Shown here: one piece after another, positions 32,563-45,400 of the stretch
Position numbering within the stretch: position 1 is the first letter of the stretch
Layout: each line of letters starts with the position of its first letter
Assembly: GCA_003184365.1 (NCBI GenBank)
Contig: NKYR01000053.1
Span: 175,731-239,730 of the forward strand
Direction of reading: 5' to 3'
From: Evernia prunastri
Taxonomy: Eukaryota > Ascomycota > Lecanoromycetes > Lecanorales > Parmeliaceae
DNA: 64,000 nucleotides
The notes under the pieces: model-generated
Seen by the model: only the letters and a program-made list of their open reading frames with translations
Told to the model about the DNA's origin: nothing
Databases searched by the model: none
Translations under genes and position numbers: made by a program

Positions 32563-33878
32563 ATGAGGATACGATCAGTACTGCTTGCTCTCGCCCTCCT
32601 GTCAGACCTTGTCGTTGAAGCCTTCCTCATAAACCCAACGAACCACCAGTCGAATTCAAGATTGCTTCCCAGGAGGAGGAAAAAGAAGCCGCCACAGAAG
32701 TCAGCCGATGGTTGGGCCAAATACTTCCATGAACCTGGCGGTACCGACCTCTCCAATCATTATGATAGCAGATACGAGCACGGCATCTTGAGTTATGAAG
32801 ACAAGCAGAATACGCAGGTACATATGATGAGGGCGTATCTGGACTTTTTCAAGAAAAACAACATAGAAACATGGCTGGCCCACGGCACTTTGTTAGGTTG
32901 GTGGTGGAACGGAAAGGTATGGCCCGGAACAGGAACCGGACATATGTAGACACTGATTATCTCGCACAGATGCTCCCATGGGATTGGGACATAGACACCC
33001 AAGTCTCCGGGCCTACACTCATGTATCTTGGAAAACATTTCAACGGCTCCATTTACGAATACAACTCCGCGGACTCCGACCCTGACCTGCAGCCTGCCAT
33101 TGAGCGACAGTATCTGCTCGATGTCAACCCTGCCATCATGGAGCGAGATCGTGGTAACGGAGACAACGTCATTGACGCCCGTTGGATCGATTTACGGAAT
33201 GGTCTCTACATCGATGTGACTGGCCTATCAGAGACAGAACCACTGGACCAGCCAGGTGTTTGGAGTTGTAAGAACTATCATCGCTATAAGACTACGGACC
33301 TGTATCCCATGAGGGAGACCATGTACGAGGGGGTCGTTGCAAAGGTGCCGTATGCCTATGATCGGATCCTCGCAGAAGAATATCAAGAGAAGGCATTGGT
33401 CGTGACTGATTACGAAGGGTATATGGTTACATTGCCAGCCATTCCAAAGACATCTGCTGACGCCTCGTCCAGTCACAAATGGCATCCTGACATCAAAGAG
33501 TGGGTCAAGAAGACTCCCGACGAGATCAAGCAAGAACGCTTGAGCAGGCAACAAGCTCGGCGGAAGAAGCAGGAGGAAAAGGCGCAGAGGAAGAAGGCAA
33601 AAGATGAAAAGGAGAAAGCGGAACAGGAGGCCAAGGAGAAGGGGGAGGCCGGGTCGGATGAGGCAGAGAAGGACGGCAAAGAGAAGGATCATCCCGCTGA
33701 TCAAGGCGTCAAAGAGCCTGAGAAGGAACCTATTAAGCTTAAGCGCGACGCAGAGCCTGACCCTGACCCTGACCTTGATCCTGATACCGGCCGCCAACCG
33801 GACCCAGAGCCAGACTTGATGAAGGAGTCTTCAGGATTGGCACACCTTCGTCGTCGACCATTGGATCACATCATCTGA
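32563..33878 (+). CDS. MNN4/LicD-type phosphotransferase-like secretory protein
   Basis: LicD-family protein like yeast Mnn4, which promotes mannosylphosphate transfer to cell-wall glycans in the Golgi. Exons 32563-32916 and 32970-33878 join in phase 0 across a 53-nt intron; 420 aa. The N-terminus MRIRSVLLALALLSDLVVEAFL is a signal peptide or signal anchor. The LicD core shows NIETWLAHGTLLGWWWNGK, then MLPWDWDIDTQVS with the acidic DxDxQ-like motif, followed by DARWIDLRNGLYIDVTGLSE. C-terminal to the domain is a long Lys/Glu/Arg-rich stretch (about residues 325-385), as in Mnn4, and a DPDPDPDLDPDTG repeat. Direct donor-substrate data are not available from sequence, so the exact enzyme activity is an inference. 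Confidence 0.87.
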
Positions 33879-34906
33879 ATATAATGGTGATTAACGCGCT
33901 ACGCATACTCGCCATCTCGCACATACTCGGCTTTTGCTGTTCGATACCGTTGATACCCGGAGCGTTTTGCACTCCATTGTCTACATATCTACTTCTGTAC
34001 TTTTCCACCCGCATTTGTCGGCGCAACAGCGAGCGTTTCCCAGTGTCACAGCTCCGCAAGCTTGGACACTGTTGCATGCATGAGGATCGGAGTCGCCCAT
34101 GGAATTAGAAACCTGTGCTTCAAAAATTTGGAGCGAGTGCCCATGAAAAGGATGCGGGAGGCATAAGACCCTGTGCGCAATGTGCCGTTATGTTGTATAC
34201 ATATCCATTGAGCGTTGTAAATAGTAATGTCTGAATGGCTAGTGTTCTCTCAAATTTTCATCTCCCACAACCCAGCTCGCAAAGGTCATATGCCGCGGCT
34301 CACCCTCTCCGCATAAGGCAACAGGGACTCTTGGACCAGTGCTGCTGAAGTCAGATAGACATGCATCAGCAAGGTGGCCTAGATAGCCTTACAGCTGAGG
34401 AATCCCGTAGGACGATACAGAAAAACACGGCCATCTGTGTGGTACGAAATGGGATCCGCTGGGGGGGTTGTCGTAGGCTCCAGGCGCCAGATGGAGGCCT
34501 GTAGCCTGTTGCACTCTGACATGAGTTCGACTCGGGTCACAATTACCATCATCAATTGGGACTTTCGGTCTTTTTTTTGGGCACTTGGAACTGAGGCGTT
34601 GAAGATGAAACCGTGTAGGTCTCGCCTACTTGGGTCAATCGTAGAACATTTGGTAGTTACCTTGACTTCGCGGTTTTCGTAGGGTAGACTTCGCGTCATC
34701 AAGTTGGCTTCGACTTCGCACGTTATAACAGGGGGTACTTCTGTGTCCGGCCGGATGTAGACTCGGGGTGTAACCTTCAAGCATGAGATAGGCTTCCGTC
34801 CGCACTTGGTACATATTCACGCGGGCCGTTGTAGTGAGAAGTGAAGACGGCGCGTGTTTGAGAAACTCGTCCTTTACAAGCAAGCCTCAACGTGATACCC
34901 CTTGCA
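33879..34906. other. convergent intergenic region, no gene seen
   Basis: About 1 kb between the stop codons of the MNN4-like gene (+) and RNase III (-). The frame at 34379-34780 (-) has no domain. Nothing else recognised. Confidence 0.5.
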
Positions 34907-36136
34907 TCAGTCATGATCGCCAACCCCACCACCCTTCTCCTTTTCTAGCTCGTTCTGAACACGCCGCTGTGCATCAAATTCTCTTTTGATACTAGCCACC
35001 TGCGCCGTCAACGGATTCGCCATTGCATCCGCCGCGGCCTTCTGGCCTGCTTCTTGCTTGTTCAAACCTTTCCCACTCCCCAGGTGCTGATCCTCCCAAC
35101 CCCATCCCGTCAGATAGACGCCAATTTGAAAAATCAACTTGCCTTCCTGCCTTATCTCGACGGGACGCGCTTCATCACGGTAATTTAGTTTGATACCTTT
35201 ACCCATTACTTTCGCCGCCAAGTGCATTTTGGCCTTTGGATCTACTGCCTCTGTATCCTCGCGTTTCTGGAAGCCTAACTTTGATTCCCAAAGTGCTGCG
35301 AGCCATGCTTCTACAGTCTGAAATCCTTGTTCAGGGTCAGAAATGATGACGGCGGCTACGAAGGCTTCGAAAATGTCGCCCAAAGTTTTCAGCCATAGCT
35401 TCTTGTTGTCTTTTCCCGGCGTGTTGTAAGTACTAGGGAGCCTGGCCTTCTCATCGAAACCGTAGGCGAGGGCGTATTCAGCAAGTGTTTCGTTTTTGAC
35501 AAGCATTTCGCGCTGTTGAGATAGCCTACCAGCTGCAAGACGTGGAAAGCGAGGGAATATTATTCGGGTTGCCATGAGCTCGATGTAAGCGTCACCAAGG
35601 AATTCGAGGCGGTCGTAGCTGATGTTGACCTTTGAGGCTGTGTCGCAGCTCAAAGAGCCCGGATGTGTGAACGCAACGGATTCGAGAGCCTTGTCTAAGA
35701 TAGGTGGAAGAGGTGGGAGGGTTGAAGGGCAGCCTTTGTAAGGTGGGAATTTGACGGACGCTTTTGGTGATGAAGACTGGTGAAGTAGGGGGAAATTCAA
35801 GGCTTTACTTGAACTCGCGTAGTCGCCATTGGCAATCGAATGCTGGAAGTGAATTGGATTCCCTGAAAGCTGTGGATGTTGACTTTCGGCCTCAGTAGAC
35901 TTGGATGCTTCATGAAGATTATTGTGGGCTTCTCTGTCGGTATCTGAGAACGATTTTGAAGCGAGATTATGTGTATCCTTTTGGCGTTCGCTGACTCGAG
36001 AAAGACTTCGGTCAACGTGGGAGGACGCAGACTTTGAAAGGAAGACTTTGTCGCTGGAAGATGCCGAGTATTTCTGCTTCTTCTGCGAAGCATCCAAACT
36101 CTCTCCGCAAAACTCGGGGCTTCGTTTCTTGACCAT
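34907..36136 (-). CDS. RNT1: RNase III (Rnt1-like), double-strand RNA endonuclease
   Basis: Single-exon protein of 409 aa. The first ~140 residues are a Ser-rich disordered tail. The RNase III domain (about residues 140-290) shows the signature YDRLEFLGDAYIELMATR with its catalytic acidic residues and KTLGDIFEAFVAAVI with the second acidic pair. A C-terminal double-strand RNA-binding region (about residues 310-385) ends with GKGLNKQEAGQKAAADAMANP. Yeast Rnt1 processes pre-rRNA, snRNA and snoRNA precursors in the nucleus; a similar role is inferred. The gene is divergent from mS33 with 423 bp between starts. Confidence 0.9.
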   Translation of the reverse strand: MVKKRSPEFCGESLDASQKKQKYSASSSDKVFLSKSASSHVDRSLSRVSERQKDTHNLASKSFSDTDREAHNNLHEASKSTEAESQHPQLSGNPIHFQHSIANGDYASSSKALNFPLLHQSSSPKASVKFPPYKGCPSTLPPLPPILDKALESVAFTHPGSLSCDTASKVNISYDRLEFLGDAYIELMATRIIFPRFPRLAAGRLSQQREMLVKNETLAEYALAYGFDEKARLPSTYNTPGKDNKKLWLKTLGDIFEAFVAAVIISDPEQGFQTVEAWLAALWESKLGFQKREDTEAVDPKAKMHLAAKVMGKGIKLNYRDEARPVEIRQEGKLIFQIGVYLTGWGWEDQHLGSGKGLNKQEAGQKAAADAMANPLTAQVASIKREFDAQRRVQNELEKEKGGGVGDHD

Positions 36137-36559
36137 CCTGTGACTTGCTTGAGGAAATTATCACTTTTCAAACTCCCTCCTTTTTAGTGGTTCAGAAAAA
36201 CAGAAAGACAATCACTGGTGGGCTGTATTATCTTTATTTCTGGAAGAGTCTTAGAAGACAGAGATACTTTAACATGCTTCGAGCTCGAAAACGATCAGCT
36301 GAACCCACATGAAAACTGTTCTACGGTCCAAGTATAGAGAAAAGGATATTTACATCTGTTCTCCGAGTTAGATCGGTCGTGGAGACTATAGCATCACTGA
36401 GTACTAATGGTGAATTTTGAGAACGCTGATAGGGCTGACCGCTAGCGCGAAATTGAAGTCTGCCGACGGGAGGGTGCCTCCAATCTTGCTATCGTCACTT
36501 TTACAATTTATTAATTCTTGAAATACTTAACAATCTTCTGTTCGCTTTTCTCTAGAAAG
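36137..36559. promoter_or_regulatory. divergent promoter region (RNT1 / mS33)
   Basis: 423-bp spacer between divergent starts. No specific site identified. Confidence 0.4.
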
Positions 36560-37062
36560 ATGTCGGTCCCTCAATCTCGCATCTTTGATCTTCTCAAGGT
36601 GTCTCATTGTTCAAGCATGCCTTCCGTCTCCCGCAGTCTCCGTACTAACACCCAACCCAGGTCCAATGCCGTATCTTCTCCCAGACCTTCAACCCTCAGC
36701 GCCTGCGGACCGGTAACCGAGTCCTCCGCCAACGTTTACGTGGGCCCTCGGTCGCCGCCTATTATCCCCGGCGCGTCGCCACAATGAAAGATTTGAAGAA
36801 GCTGTACAAAGGTTTTGATGAGGAGATGGAGACGTGGGATGACGATGAGGAGGACAGACTGGAACATTTACTTTTGGCGAAGCAGGGGGGTAAAGGAGCA
36901 CCGAAGAAGAAGAGGACCGCTGATGGTGAGACATTGTTCTACTCGGTGCCGGCGTGTGAGTTAAAAAGGCATGCTAATACGGGGACATCAGAGAGCAAGA
37001 AGATGAAGGGGAAGAAGAGACCTCCGGTTGTGGCGGCAGCGCCAAAAGAATTGAAGTTTTAG
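36560..37062 (+). CDS. RSM27: mitochondrial small-subunit ribosomal protein mS33 (Rsm27)
   Basis: Component of the mitochondrial ribosome small subunit. Exons 36560-36598, 36661-36925 and 36992-37062 give 124 aa. Intron 1 (62 nt) has a perfect TACTAAC branch 12 nt before its CAG. The family sequence is clear: MSVPQSRIFDLLKVQCRIFSQTFNP, RLRTGNRVLRQRLRGPSVAAYYPRR, then EEDRLEHLLLAKQGGKGAPKKKR with a basic C-terminal tail. No cleavable presequence is apparent, as usual for this family. The middle exon contains an in-frame ATG (36784) that could mislead automatic callers into a shorter product. Confidence 0.92.
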
Positions 37063-37521
37063 CAAGAGCGATCCTGCCTTTTCGCATAGCATAGGAGTTG
37101 AGGCGAAAGGATCTGACCAGGCACGGAGGATCGTGTTTCCAAATTTTCAATGCGTCTAGCTGCGACACTGGGCATCCAAGGCCGAGGCTCACTAAAATCA
37201 GGCGTAGGATAAACGCAGGCCATACACGCGCAGATGGTGTCAAGGACCTTCATTCATGGTATCGTTGGTGCATGATGTTATGAACAATCTACGGTCCCTC
37301 TGATCACCCTCCCTAGCTAGCGTCTACACTCCAGAGGACGTGAGTGATTGGAGCGCCATTCTGGCTCAAATCAGATCTCGACCGCACGGTATGTCCGTTT
37401 GAGATCGAACAGATCGATTGAGCATTATCAATGCTGTCTGTTTCGCCCATTGATGTGAAGCTGCTAGAATCTCCGACTTCGAACTGCTTCCTTATCCGGG
37501 ATTTTCCTCGCAGAGCTCTTC
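37063..37521. other. convergent intergenic region
   Basis: Spacer between mS33 (+) and the Arg/Ser-rich gene (-). Nothing recognised. Confidence 0.45.
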
Positions 37522-39206
37522 TTAGAAGGCAGTTCCAGTTCCTGCACCGTCCCCACTCATCGTCTCCAGGGCCTCTTCTGCCAGTTCGCTCCTGAGCCCA
37601 TCCCTCCTACTCTCTCTCTCTTTGCTGTCCCATTCCCTCAGGCCTCTTCTTTTCTCCCTTTGCTTTTCGTCAATCTGATCCTGCAGTTTCTTTTTTTGCT
37701 CCTCCAGTTCTGCCAACCGCTTTCTGGCAGCTGGGTCCAATACACTTGGCAGAGCTTCGCCGCCTGACACGATAGCTGGCACCGAGGCGAGGTGGTTGGT
37801 ATTGAAGCGCTGCGTGCGTGGGTATGTGGTCGAAGATGAATTATTCGAGCGAAAGGGAGGCGGAGCGCGGTATGAGGACTCAAATTGTGTCGATGGCCCG
37901 TGGTGGGCCCGTGGACCCTGCGGAATATGGTCCGATGGCGGCGGACGAGAATCATATTGCTGGCGAGGTGGAACGTGGTAGTTGGATTGTGATGGTGGAC
38001 GGCCGCCGCGATGAGATTGGGGACCGTTGTAAGGTTGATCTCGCGAGTCTCGCCCTGAGAAAGCTGGGCCCCCGCGAGGACGAGTAGGCGCGGAGAGAAC
38101 AGATGTGCTGGCTGGGCGATTGTGGGCGGACATGGAGATCGGAGCTGAAGGCGGTGGTCCAGAGGCAGATTCGCGGGTGTAGGAGTCTCGGCGGCCTCCT
38201 GGTCCGCTTGGAGGAGCACGAGAGTCTCCGTTGCGGAATCCTGATGGCTGAGGAATCGCCATCTGTACCACTGACCAAGTGGCAGGAGTATTGCCGTTTC
38301 GATAGCCGTCTCGCTCTCGTGGAGGCGGTGATCGTGCCCGATAAGGTACAGACTCGCGCGGTGGGGAGATAGCGGCTGGCGAATAGCCTCTTCGGGGAGG
38401 TGATTTGTCACGATAGCCCAAATCTCTTGCAGTATGATGTACGCGAGAACCTCTGAACGCGGGTGAATGAGGACCTGATCCAGTAGATGCTAGCCTGTCT
38501 GGATGAATGTGAGGCGAGGGCGGCCGAGAAGACATTGGGGAGGCGATGCGAGAGGCGTGCTCAGAACGCCGTGCTGGAGAGGTAGAGCGTTCGCGGTAAT
38601 TACTCTCAATCGGAAACCTGGATCGTGGGTTCCTAGCAGGAGAGAAACCGCGTCTCTCGTATTTCTCCCTGGTTGGTGAAGGTATCCTTTCCCGTTGAGC
38701 GGGCGATCGCGGTCTGTGGTACGGCGATGTTTCTCGCTTCACAGGATATGGCGACCTCACCCGCGGCGCGGGAGATCTAGAGTAGCGACGTATTCTGGGG
38801 AGGGGTGATCTGGCGCGTGTATCTCTTCGAGGCGAATATGCCCTCGCTGGGGACCTTGGTCTTCCTCTGTAGCTGCCTGCATCCCTACCCCTGTATGCTG
38901 GGCTTCGCGAACGCCGTCGATCTGCTGCTGGAGTATATGTGTCTCCATAAGGAGGTGGAGTGCGCCCTCTTCGAGGCGGAGACCGATAGCCACGATAATT
39001 GTCTGGCCGAGGTGGTGGATTGCGTTCTGATGGTCGATACGTCTCTCCTCCCAGAGGGCGAGTGTTCTCATACCTGTCACAGACATCGCGTCAGAACCTC
39101 TCATATTTTCGGGGAAATCAGGAAAACGTTTCAAATGGAGTGCTTGTAATGCAAATCTCCCAGAGGTCTATTGAGTGACGAACCTTCGATCGCGACCTCT
39201 ATCCAT
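37522..39206 (-). CDS. Arg/Ser/Pro-rich nuclear protein (SR-repetitive-matrix-like)
   Basis: Exon 1 is 23 nt (39184-39206) and a 110-nt intron leads to exon 2 at 37522-39073; 524 aa. The start MDRGRDRRYENTRPLGGETY runs into a long region built of RSP, RRS and SPR repeats (about residues 30-270), then a Gln/Pro/Gly-rich disordered part. A conserved-looking coiled coil near the end (LDPAARKRLAELEEQKKKLQDQIDEKQ, about residues 440-490) is the only ordered element. RS-rich composition suggests a nuclear, splicing-related role, but no RRM or PWI domain is visible, so the function stays unassigned. Its upstream neighbour is the splicing factor SF3B2; this may be coincidence. Confidence 0.75.
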
Positions 39207-39715
39207 GGTGCTGATATATGCGTGCCCAAGGAGAATCAAGGAGCAAAGAAAGTTCGGCTCGTAGGTCAATTGGAAGCAGTTAAAGGTTTCCGCAGAGTGG
39301 TGTTGGTATAATACTTGGAAGCAATAGCAAAACTTGTGCGATTGCGTCGCTCGCTCGTAACAAATTATTTGCAGAGTTTGGCTCGGCACGCTAACCACAT
39401 TTATAAGATTCTGGCCATGACTGGCCGATTCATTGCTGCTATGCTTGTAGCGTTGTAGGTATCTTACCTTTTGTTGCCATGCATTCTCTTTATTTCGTAT
39501 ATTCTTCTTATCTCTTTTCTATTATCTCTCGTTTTTCTGGTATTTTTGGAAGAGCGTCAGGCTGAGATTATTCCTTATGCATGGCCAGTAGTGAGATTTT
39601 GGGACCACCTTTCCGCATTCGCGGTCATTGTGATGCACAGTCATTACTTCTTGAGATTCACTTGCAGCCGAAAATAGGTATCTTGAATGAGAAATCCCGA
39701 ATTAATCTCACAATC
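39207..39715. other. intergenic region
   Basis: Spacer between the SF3B2 stop and the Arg/Ser-rich gene start. Very T-rich between about 39460 and 39560. No gene. Confidence 0.45.
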
Positions 39716-41475
39716 CTAGCGCCTGCTTCTCCTTTCCTCGTCCCTCTTCTGCCTCTTTCGACTTTCGCTAGCTATCATGTCACTTAAATCTTCTTGAAAC
39801 CCATAGTTGCCTTGATCCTGCTGCTTCTGCGCTTCATATAACCTTTTCATATCTTCCTTGTCCAACTTGTCTTTAGCCTGCAGATCGTCTGGGTTCATGG
39901 CTACATCCACATCACCTGGTTTCTTCCTCTTCCTGTTCTGATCTTCTTGACCGAGGACCGGCAGGTTGCTCTGAGCAGCCTTGAGATCGTACGTCCGGTC
40001 TCCGCCAAAGAAACCGGACACTCTTGCTTGTTGCTCAGGTATGACCTGGTAGGCGGTTCGAGGATGTGTAGACTCTTCCGTGTCTGTGCCCCGTCTTTGT
40101 TTTCGCAGGTCAAATTCACCTGCGACGCTATCTGCCCCGCCGTATTCCGTCGGCACCGTCGATGCCATGCCTCCTGGCGTCTCCAATCCACTTGGAGTCT
40201 GCAAACCTGCGCCAACATCTTCCGTATCGCCATCTTCGTCCTCCTCATCGCTCTCCTCCTCTTCTTCTGACTCTTCCTCGGGTTCTTGCAGTTCACCCCA
40301 AAGTGTCTTTTCTACCGGCTCTCCCAACTGAGTATTTTGCTGCGGTTGTAAAACACCAAAAATATCGCCGCCGTACAGAGGCCTATTATACTCGTCCACA
40401 GGTGGCTTGCCATATCCACCAGGGTGGAAGCCCCATGCCCCACCCGGTGGCGGAGGAGCATTGAGTCCCGGTATCTTAAGCGCAGCATAAGACGGTGGTG
40501 GGCCAAAGCGCTGTTGGTTGATCAGCCATGGCGGCGGAGCGCCGGGTGGAATGTTTAGAGCTTCTTTCAATTCTTCGCTGAGCTCACCAGGTCGCAGGTG
40601 CTTGAGATTAGTCTCATACTCCTTGCCCTCATAGTACACTTCTCCATAGCGTGTTAGCTCTGGCTTGGTCTGAAATCTGAAAAACGCTTCGTAGAGTTTC
40701 TGGTAGTCGATGTCGAGCTTGCCCATTTTTGGTTGCACTCGCTCTCGTTGTTTTTGTTTGAGGCTCGCTTGGTCTTGCTTCTCCAAAACGGCGTCTCGCA
40801 TCTCCGCGATCCCAGTTTCCTGGATAAATTTAGGAAGGGCAAAAGGTGGCTTTTCCACACCGCGTTTGGATGATAGATACTCACGCTTCAGAGACCAATG
40901 CGATGGCACAGGTACAACATTACGATATGCCTTGATATGCACGAGTAATTGAGGATCTGAAGCTGAGGTATCTGTCCAATCAACCGTCTCCGGTTTCTCG
41001 ACCAAGGCCTTGAGTTCCGCAACCGAGAGTTTGTCTCGCTCCTTCCGCTTCTTCTTTGACATCTTCGGTTGCCCTGCCTCTTCTTCTTCATCGGGTATCT
41101 CATCGTCATCATCGTAGTAAATCTCGGGCTTTTCTACCTCTTTCGTGGACGGATCCTCCTTGTCATTCTGCTCAAATCTGCCCATAACTTCTTTGTACAT
41201 CTCATAAAGAGGATCTGTTTGGTCAATGCTGTCGATGCCATCGATGCCACTAGGGGTCCGATCTTGCTCTTCGTCTGCTGGAGACGCCGGCTCAGCTACG
41301 GACGCGGCCGGTTCCGGTTCACTGGTGGGCTCTGGAGTTGGTGCGATACTCTTCTATGACAATTACTAAGTAGGTGGAAGATCAGCGCGTAGATGCGACA
41401 TACCTCATTGCGTTTTGCGGCCTTTTTCTTCGCTCTTCGGAGCTGATTCTTGGTAGGCTTCGTCGCAGTAGGCAT
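39716..41475 (-). CDS. CUS1: splicing factor 3b subunit 2 (SF3B2 / Cus1)
   Basis: U2 snRNP SF3b component that helps anchor U2 to the branch site. Exon 1 41404-41475 (MPTATKPTKNQLRRAKKKAAKRNE), a 50-nt intron, then exon 2 39716-41353; 569 aa. Domain order matches the family. A Lys-rich start and acidic stretch (YYDDDDEIPDEEEE) come first. The DUF382 core has DWTDTSASDPQLLVHIKAYRN, PVPSHWSLKREYLSSKRG and FALPKFI. The PSP domain has HLRPGELSEELKEAL, PPGAPPPWLINQQRFGPPPS and LKIPGLNAPPPPG. Then come DEYNRPLYGGDIFG, a Glu/Asp-rich stretch and a basic C-terminus. The core is strongly conserved and complete. Confidence 0.94.
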
Positions 41476-42480
41476 TGTGACTTCGACGTATTGATACCAC
41501 TTCACTAGCGGGAAGGCCTTGATTAAAGATTTGATAAACGACGGTGCTCAACCTCCTCAGCGATTAGTGGCAGAGGTGTTGAAATTTAGACTTTTGACTG
41601 CCTTCAGCGAGGAGTGAAGGAAAGAGGAAGATCCACGCTAATCTAATTTGAGCCTTACCGGGTGGCCTCTACAACAATTCTGGCTGTCTACTCGTACTCC
41701 GTACGAATACCTACGATTATTTGAGTAATTTACTTCACTGCGAATAGCAGATAGGTTTTGATAACATGGAATGAAAATTGCTCTATCAAATGCTTCTAAT
41801 TACAACGAGTTTTTCTCCTTTCGTCTCTCATTGCTAGTCCATCCATTCTGCTGCAAAGCGTCCGTGTAGAACAGTACGGTGAGACATGGAGTTATGGTTC
41901 TCCGCTGTCGTATTTGCATGCGTGTCAGGGAGAGAAGTAAGGTTCCTGCTGGGAAACGGTGCGTGCTGCGGTCATCGCGGACGAGCAGATGAGCATTGCG
42001 GGTTGGTGTTATTGGTCAAGCAGCTAATCCAGCTGCAGCTCTTCGAAGACGCGGAATAAAATTGAGCGTGGTCAAAAACGTAAGTCGAAGACTGCATGTA
42101 GACTCGTAAAAAGGAAAATCGTAATAAAGGAAGACTGTGTCTGAAGTATGGTCTACCAATATGGCCACAAGGTGTCAGAACTGCTACGTGTCCATACTTG
42201 GCCATGTAGAGTCCATCAACATGATTCCGCTAAATCGAGCAGAGATGTCGTAGAACTCCTTGCAGATTGATAGGATAAACCTAAAGACCGAACTTGCTTT
42301 CCAAACGCTTAAAAAGTATGCCAACGAGCGCCATGCTTTCAAATGATTTCGATGTTTAGCCAATCGATATTTTGGCGGCAAGGTGATCCGAAAATTCTGC
42401 CGTATTCGTAAATGTGTATCGTAAGGTGGCCGTAATGTTCGTATCGTCATTTCGATTACATTTTAAATCAAAGGTTTTCT
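41476..42480. other. intergenic region, no gene seen
   Basis: About 1 kb upstream of SF3B2 and downstream of the PUF gene. The open frames at 41972-42205 and 42184-42450 (-) have no motif. Part probably belongs to the PUF 3' UTR. Confidence 0.5.
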
Positions 42481-45400
42481 TCAGAAGAAACCACCATTGA
42501 CTTGAGGCAGACGCACGTAAGACTGAGCAGGCTGTTGTACAGATTGTTGGTTTTCTGAACTAAATTGCATAAAGCTGTTTGGACCGTTGCTGATGCTTTG
42601 AGCGTGGGAAACTGGGGATTGGTACTGAGGGTAAGCACCGCGAAAAGGGGCAGCGAAGGCGTTGTTGATGGCATTGTATCCATTGGATGGTGCTGCGTAG
42701 GGGTTTGAAGCAGGGCTAGAAGTCATCTGCAATGACAAGGGTATCTGTCCTGAAGAGCGGTCCGTTGGAGTTCCGCTACCACTGAAGCGGCCTTGACCTT
42801 GGCCTTGACCGTGGCCATCTTGTGCCATGATCTTGTTCTGGATGCGTCGGCCGTGAGGCGTTTGCCGAACCGCTGGCAGTAGTGGACGAATAGCTTCCAC
42901 AAGGCGACCTTTGGTTTCCTGATCCGCAAAGTCTAAGGCTGTTTGGACAACGTAGTTGGCGTATGAGTCGCGCAACATTTTCTCGAGCTCATTGGCATTG
43001 AACATTTCTTCAATCATCATCTGTGCAACAGAAGAGCGGGCTCCACGAAGACACTTCTCGATGACATTTGAGCTGAACTTCTGCTTTGACAATTGAGGTA
43101 TCTGGCCTTGGAAAGTGTAGCAGAGCGGATCTGTAAAGCAAGACTCTTGGAGGTCGACAATATACTGAAGAACGTAGTTGCCAAAGGGATCCTGAACGAG
43201 ATGAAAGGCGCTGTTAGTGATTTGGCTGATAAGCTTTGCTTTCTGGTGGCCGGTGGCGTGGTCTATGCAACGCTGGAGCACGCAACAGCCATGACGGTGG
43301 GTTCCAACCGATACACAGTTGGCGCCAACAGTGTCAAAGATGAACTACCATTGGTTAGTCAGGCGCTACTAGGGACTAAAAGATAACATACCTGAGCATC
43401 TTCAGGGGACAGACGATTGAGACACTTCTGAATGACATGATTGCCGTTCAAGTCCTGGATGAGCTCTACCACCTTACCATTGAGCGCATTGATGACTGTA
43501 CGGATCTGCTCGGGCGTAGAAACGAATTCGATCATCTTTTGCAGAGCCCGCGTACCGTGGCTGTTTAGAGCAATCTTGACCATCTCTGGAGCGGCGTTGT
43601 TGATCAAGACCGTACGCTGCTCATCGTTTGAGAACTCAAGTAGCTTCTGGCAAAGATAATTGCCAAACGGATCTGCGTCGGTTAGCAGGAGCATTTAGGG
43701 TGTTGGAGTGAGAGTCAGTACCAGTCATGAGCTCCACAACGTGTTGGTGTGTCTCGACGAAAATTAATTGGACATGCTCGGGATTGCGCTCTTCTAACTT
43801 CTTTTGCAGGTAGCGGCAGCCGTGCTGGTCTTTGCAATGTCCCAAGATCTCGCCTTGAAGATCCTCTAATCTGACGTTGGTGAAGCGGGCATTTTCTGGA
43901 CTCTGGGTCAGTGACGGTTGTGAAGAAGGGCTGATATGATATTGACCTTCACCATTTTGCATGCGTCTCTGCTGGATTACACGCGCTTGACTATCCTGGA
44001 ACCGGCCTTGGGGACCGTAAGTCGGATAAGGAGGGAATCCATTTTGCGGCTGGAAAGCTTGCATCTGGTTATGGAAAGCGATAGGATTGGCCGCATGCAT
44101 CGGGTTCATTCCCATGTTCATCATTCCAAAGGCAGGGTAGTAGGCCTGGTTTGGAAACGGGATTGAATTGTTGAGCTGAGCCATCGCATTTGGCATTGAA
44201 TCAATGGGCGAGGCGGCTGTCGTAGGAGGACCGAAGGGAGCAGCGCTGGCTTGCAGACTAGATAGGGTCTGCTGAAACCCATTAGATTGCTCATCACGTC
44301 GGGCATCGCCACCCGACGACAGATCACGGCTATGACGGTTGCTCATTGCACTCGGAGGGATACGACCCAGGCTAGCATTGTGGTTGTGAAATTGTTGCTG
44401 AGCTTGGGTTTTAGGTGGAGATATACTCGAGATCAGTCCGTTAGCTTTCTTGAGTGTAGGAACATCGTTAGTCGAGTAAGAAGAGTGGACATTCGCTAGC
44501 GAAGGGCGGACTGCCTCGTTGGACAGGACTTGCCCATGCTGAGTTGGTTGACCGTAAGCGGCCAAACTTGCCTCCATGGAGTGACGGTTCAGACGAGCAT
44601 TGCCCATTGCGTCAGAAGATTTATGAGAATCAGAGTTGGCGGTAGCGTTGCTCGAAGGCCCGAGCGACAAGGAGTTCAGAGACTGTGGCAGCCCTTGTTG
44701 AGAAAGGCGGTGACGCGAGAATGGTGCCCATCCTTCACTTTGCTCGGAGTTTGAGAGTGCCAGGTCTAGTGCAGCCGAAGATGCAGACAGCTGCAGTAAG
44801 CCGTTAGCCATAACCATATCTTCAAGTCTTGGATGACACTTACGACTCCAGGAAATTCGTTTCGACGAACTAAGATCGGAAACTTATCGTCGGTGGCGTT
44901 CATTTGCAGATAATTATTGACGTCGGGGGAAGTGGTAGATTCTTTGGAGTCTTCATCGTCAAAGAGGAAGCTGGTAGTATTAAGCTGTCCCAAGCCCATA
45001 GTAGCAGAGTGCTCAGGTACGGTCTCGTGGTTTCGGCTCCTCAGTCCGGTGACTGGCATGGAGTAGCGGTTATTTACTGCAGCATTGCGGCGGCTCGCAC
45101 CATTGGTCTCAGGGACATAAGCGGATGCTCTGTCGTTAGACCCACGCCGAGATCCTGGTACAGATTTTGACGGAAGCATATCCGAATTGATGGAACTGTG
45201 GAGTGTCTGGGCTAATTCCGACGGAGGTGAGGTGAGCTGGGAGCCAGAGCGACTGCTACGAGTGTTCAGACCGGGAGGAGACGTGATGCTCGAAGAAGAG
45301 TATCGATTGCTTCGCGCAAAGACTGACGGCAAGGCGTGGTCACGATACTCGGGGGGTGTCGTAGGTTCACTCTGGTGTCCAGCGTTGTAGCTAGCTCGCT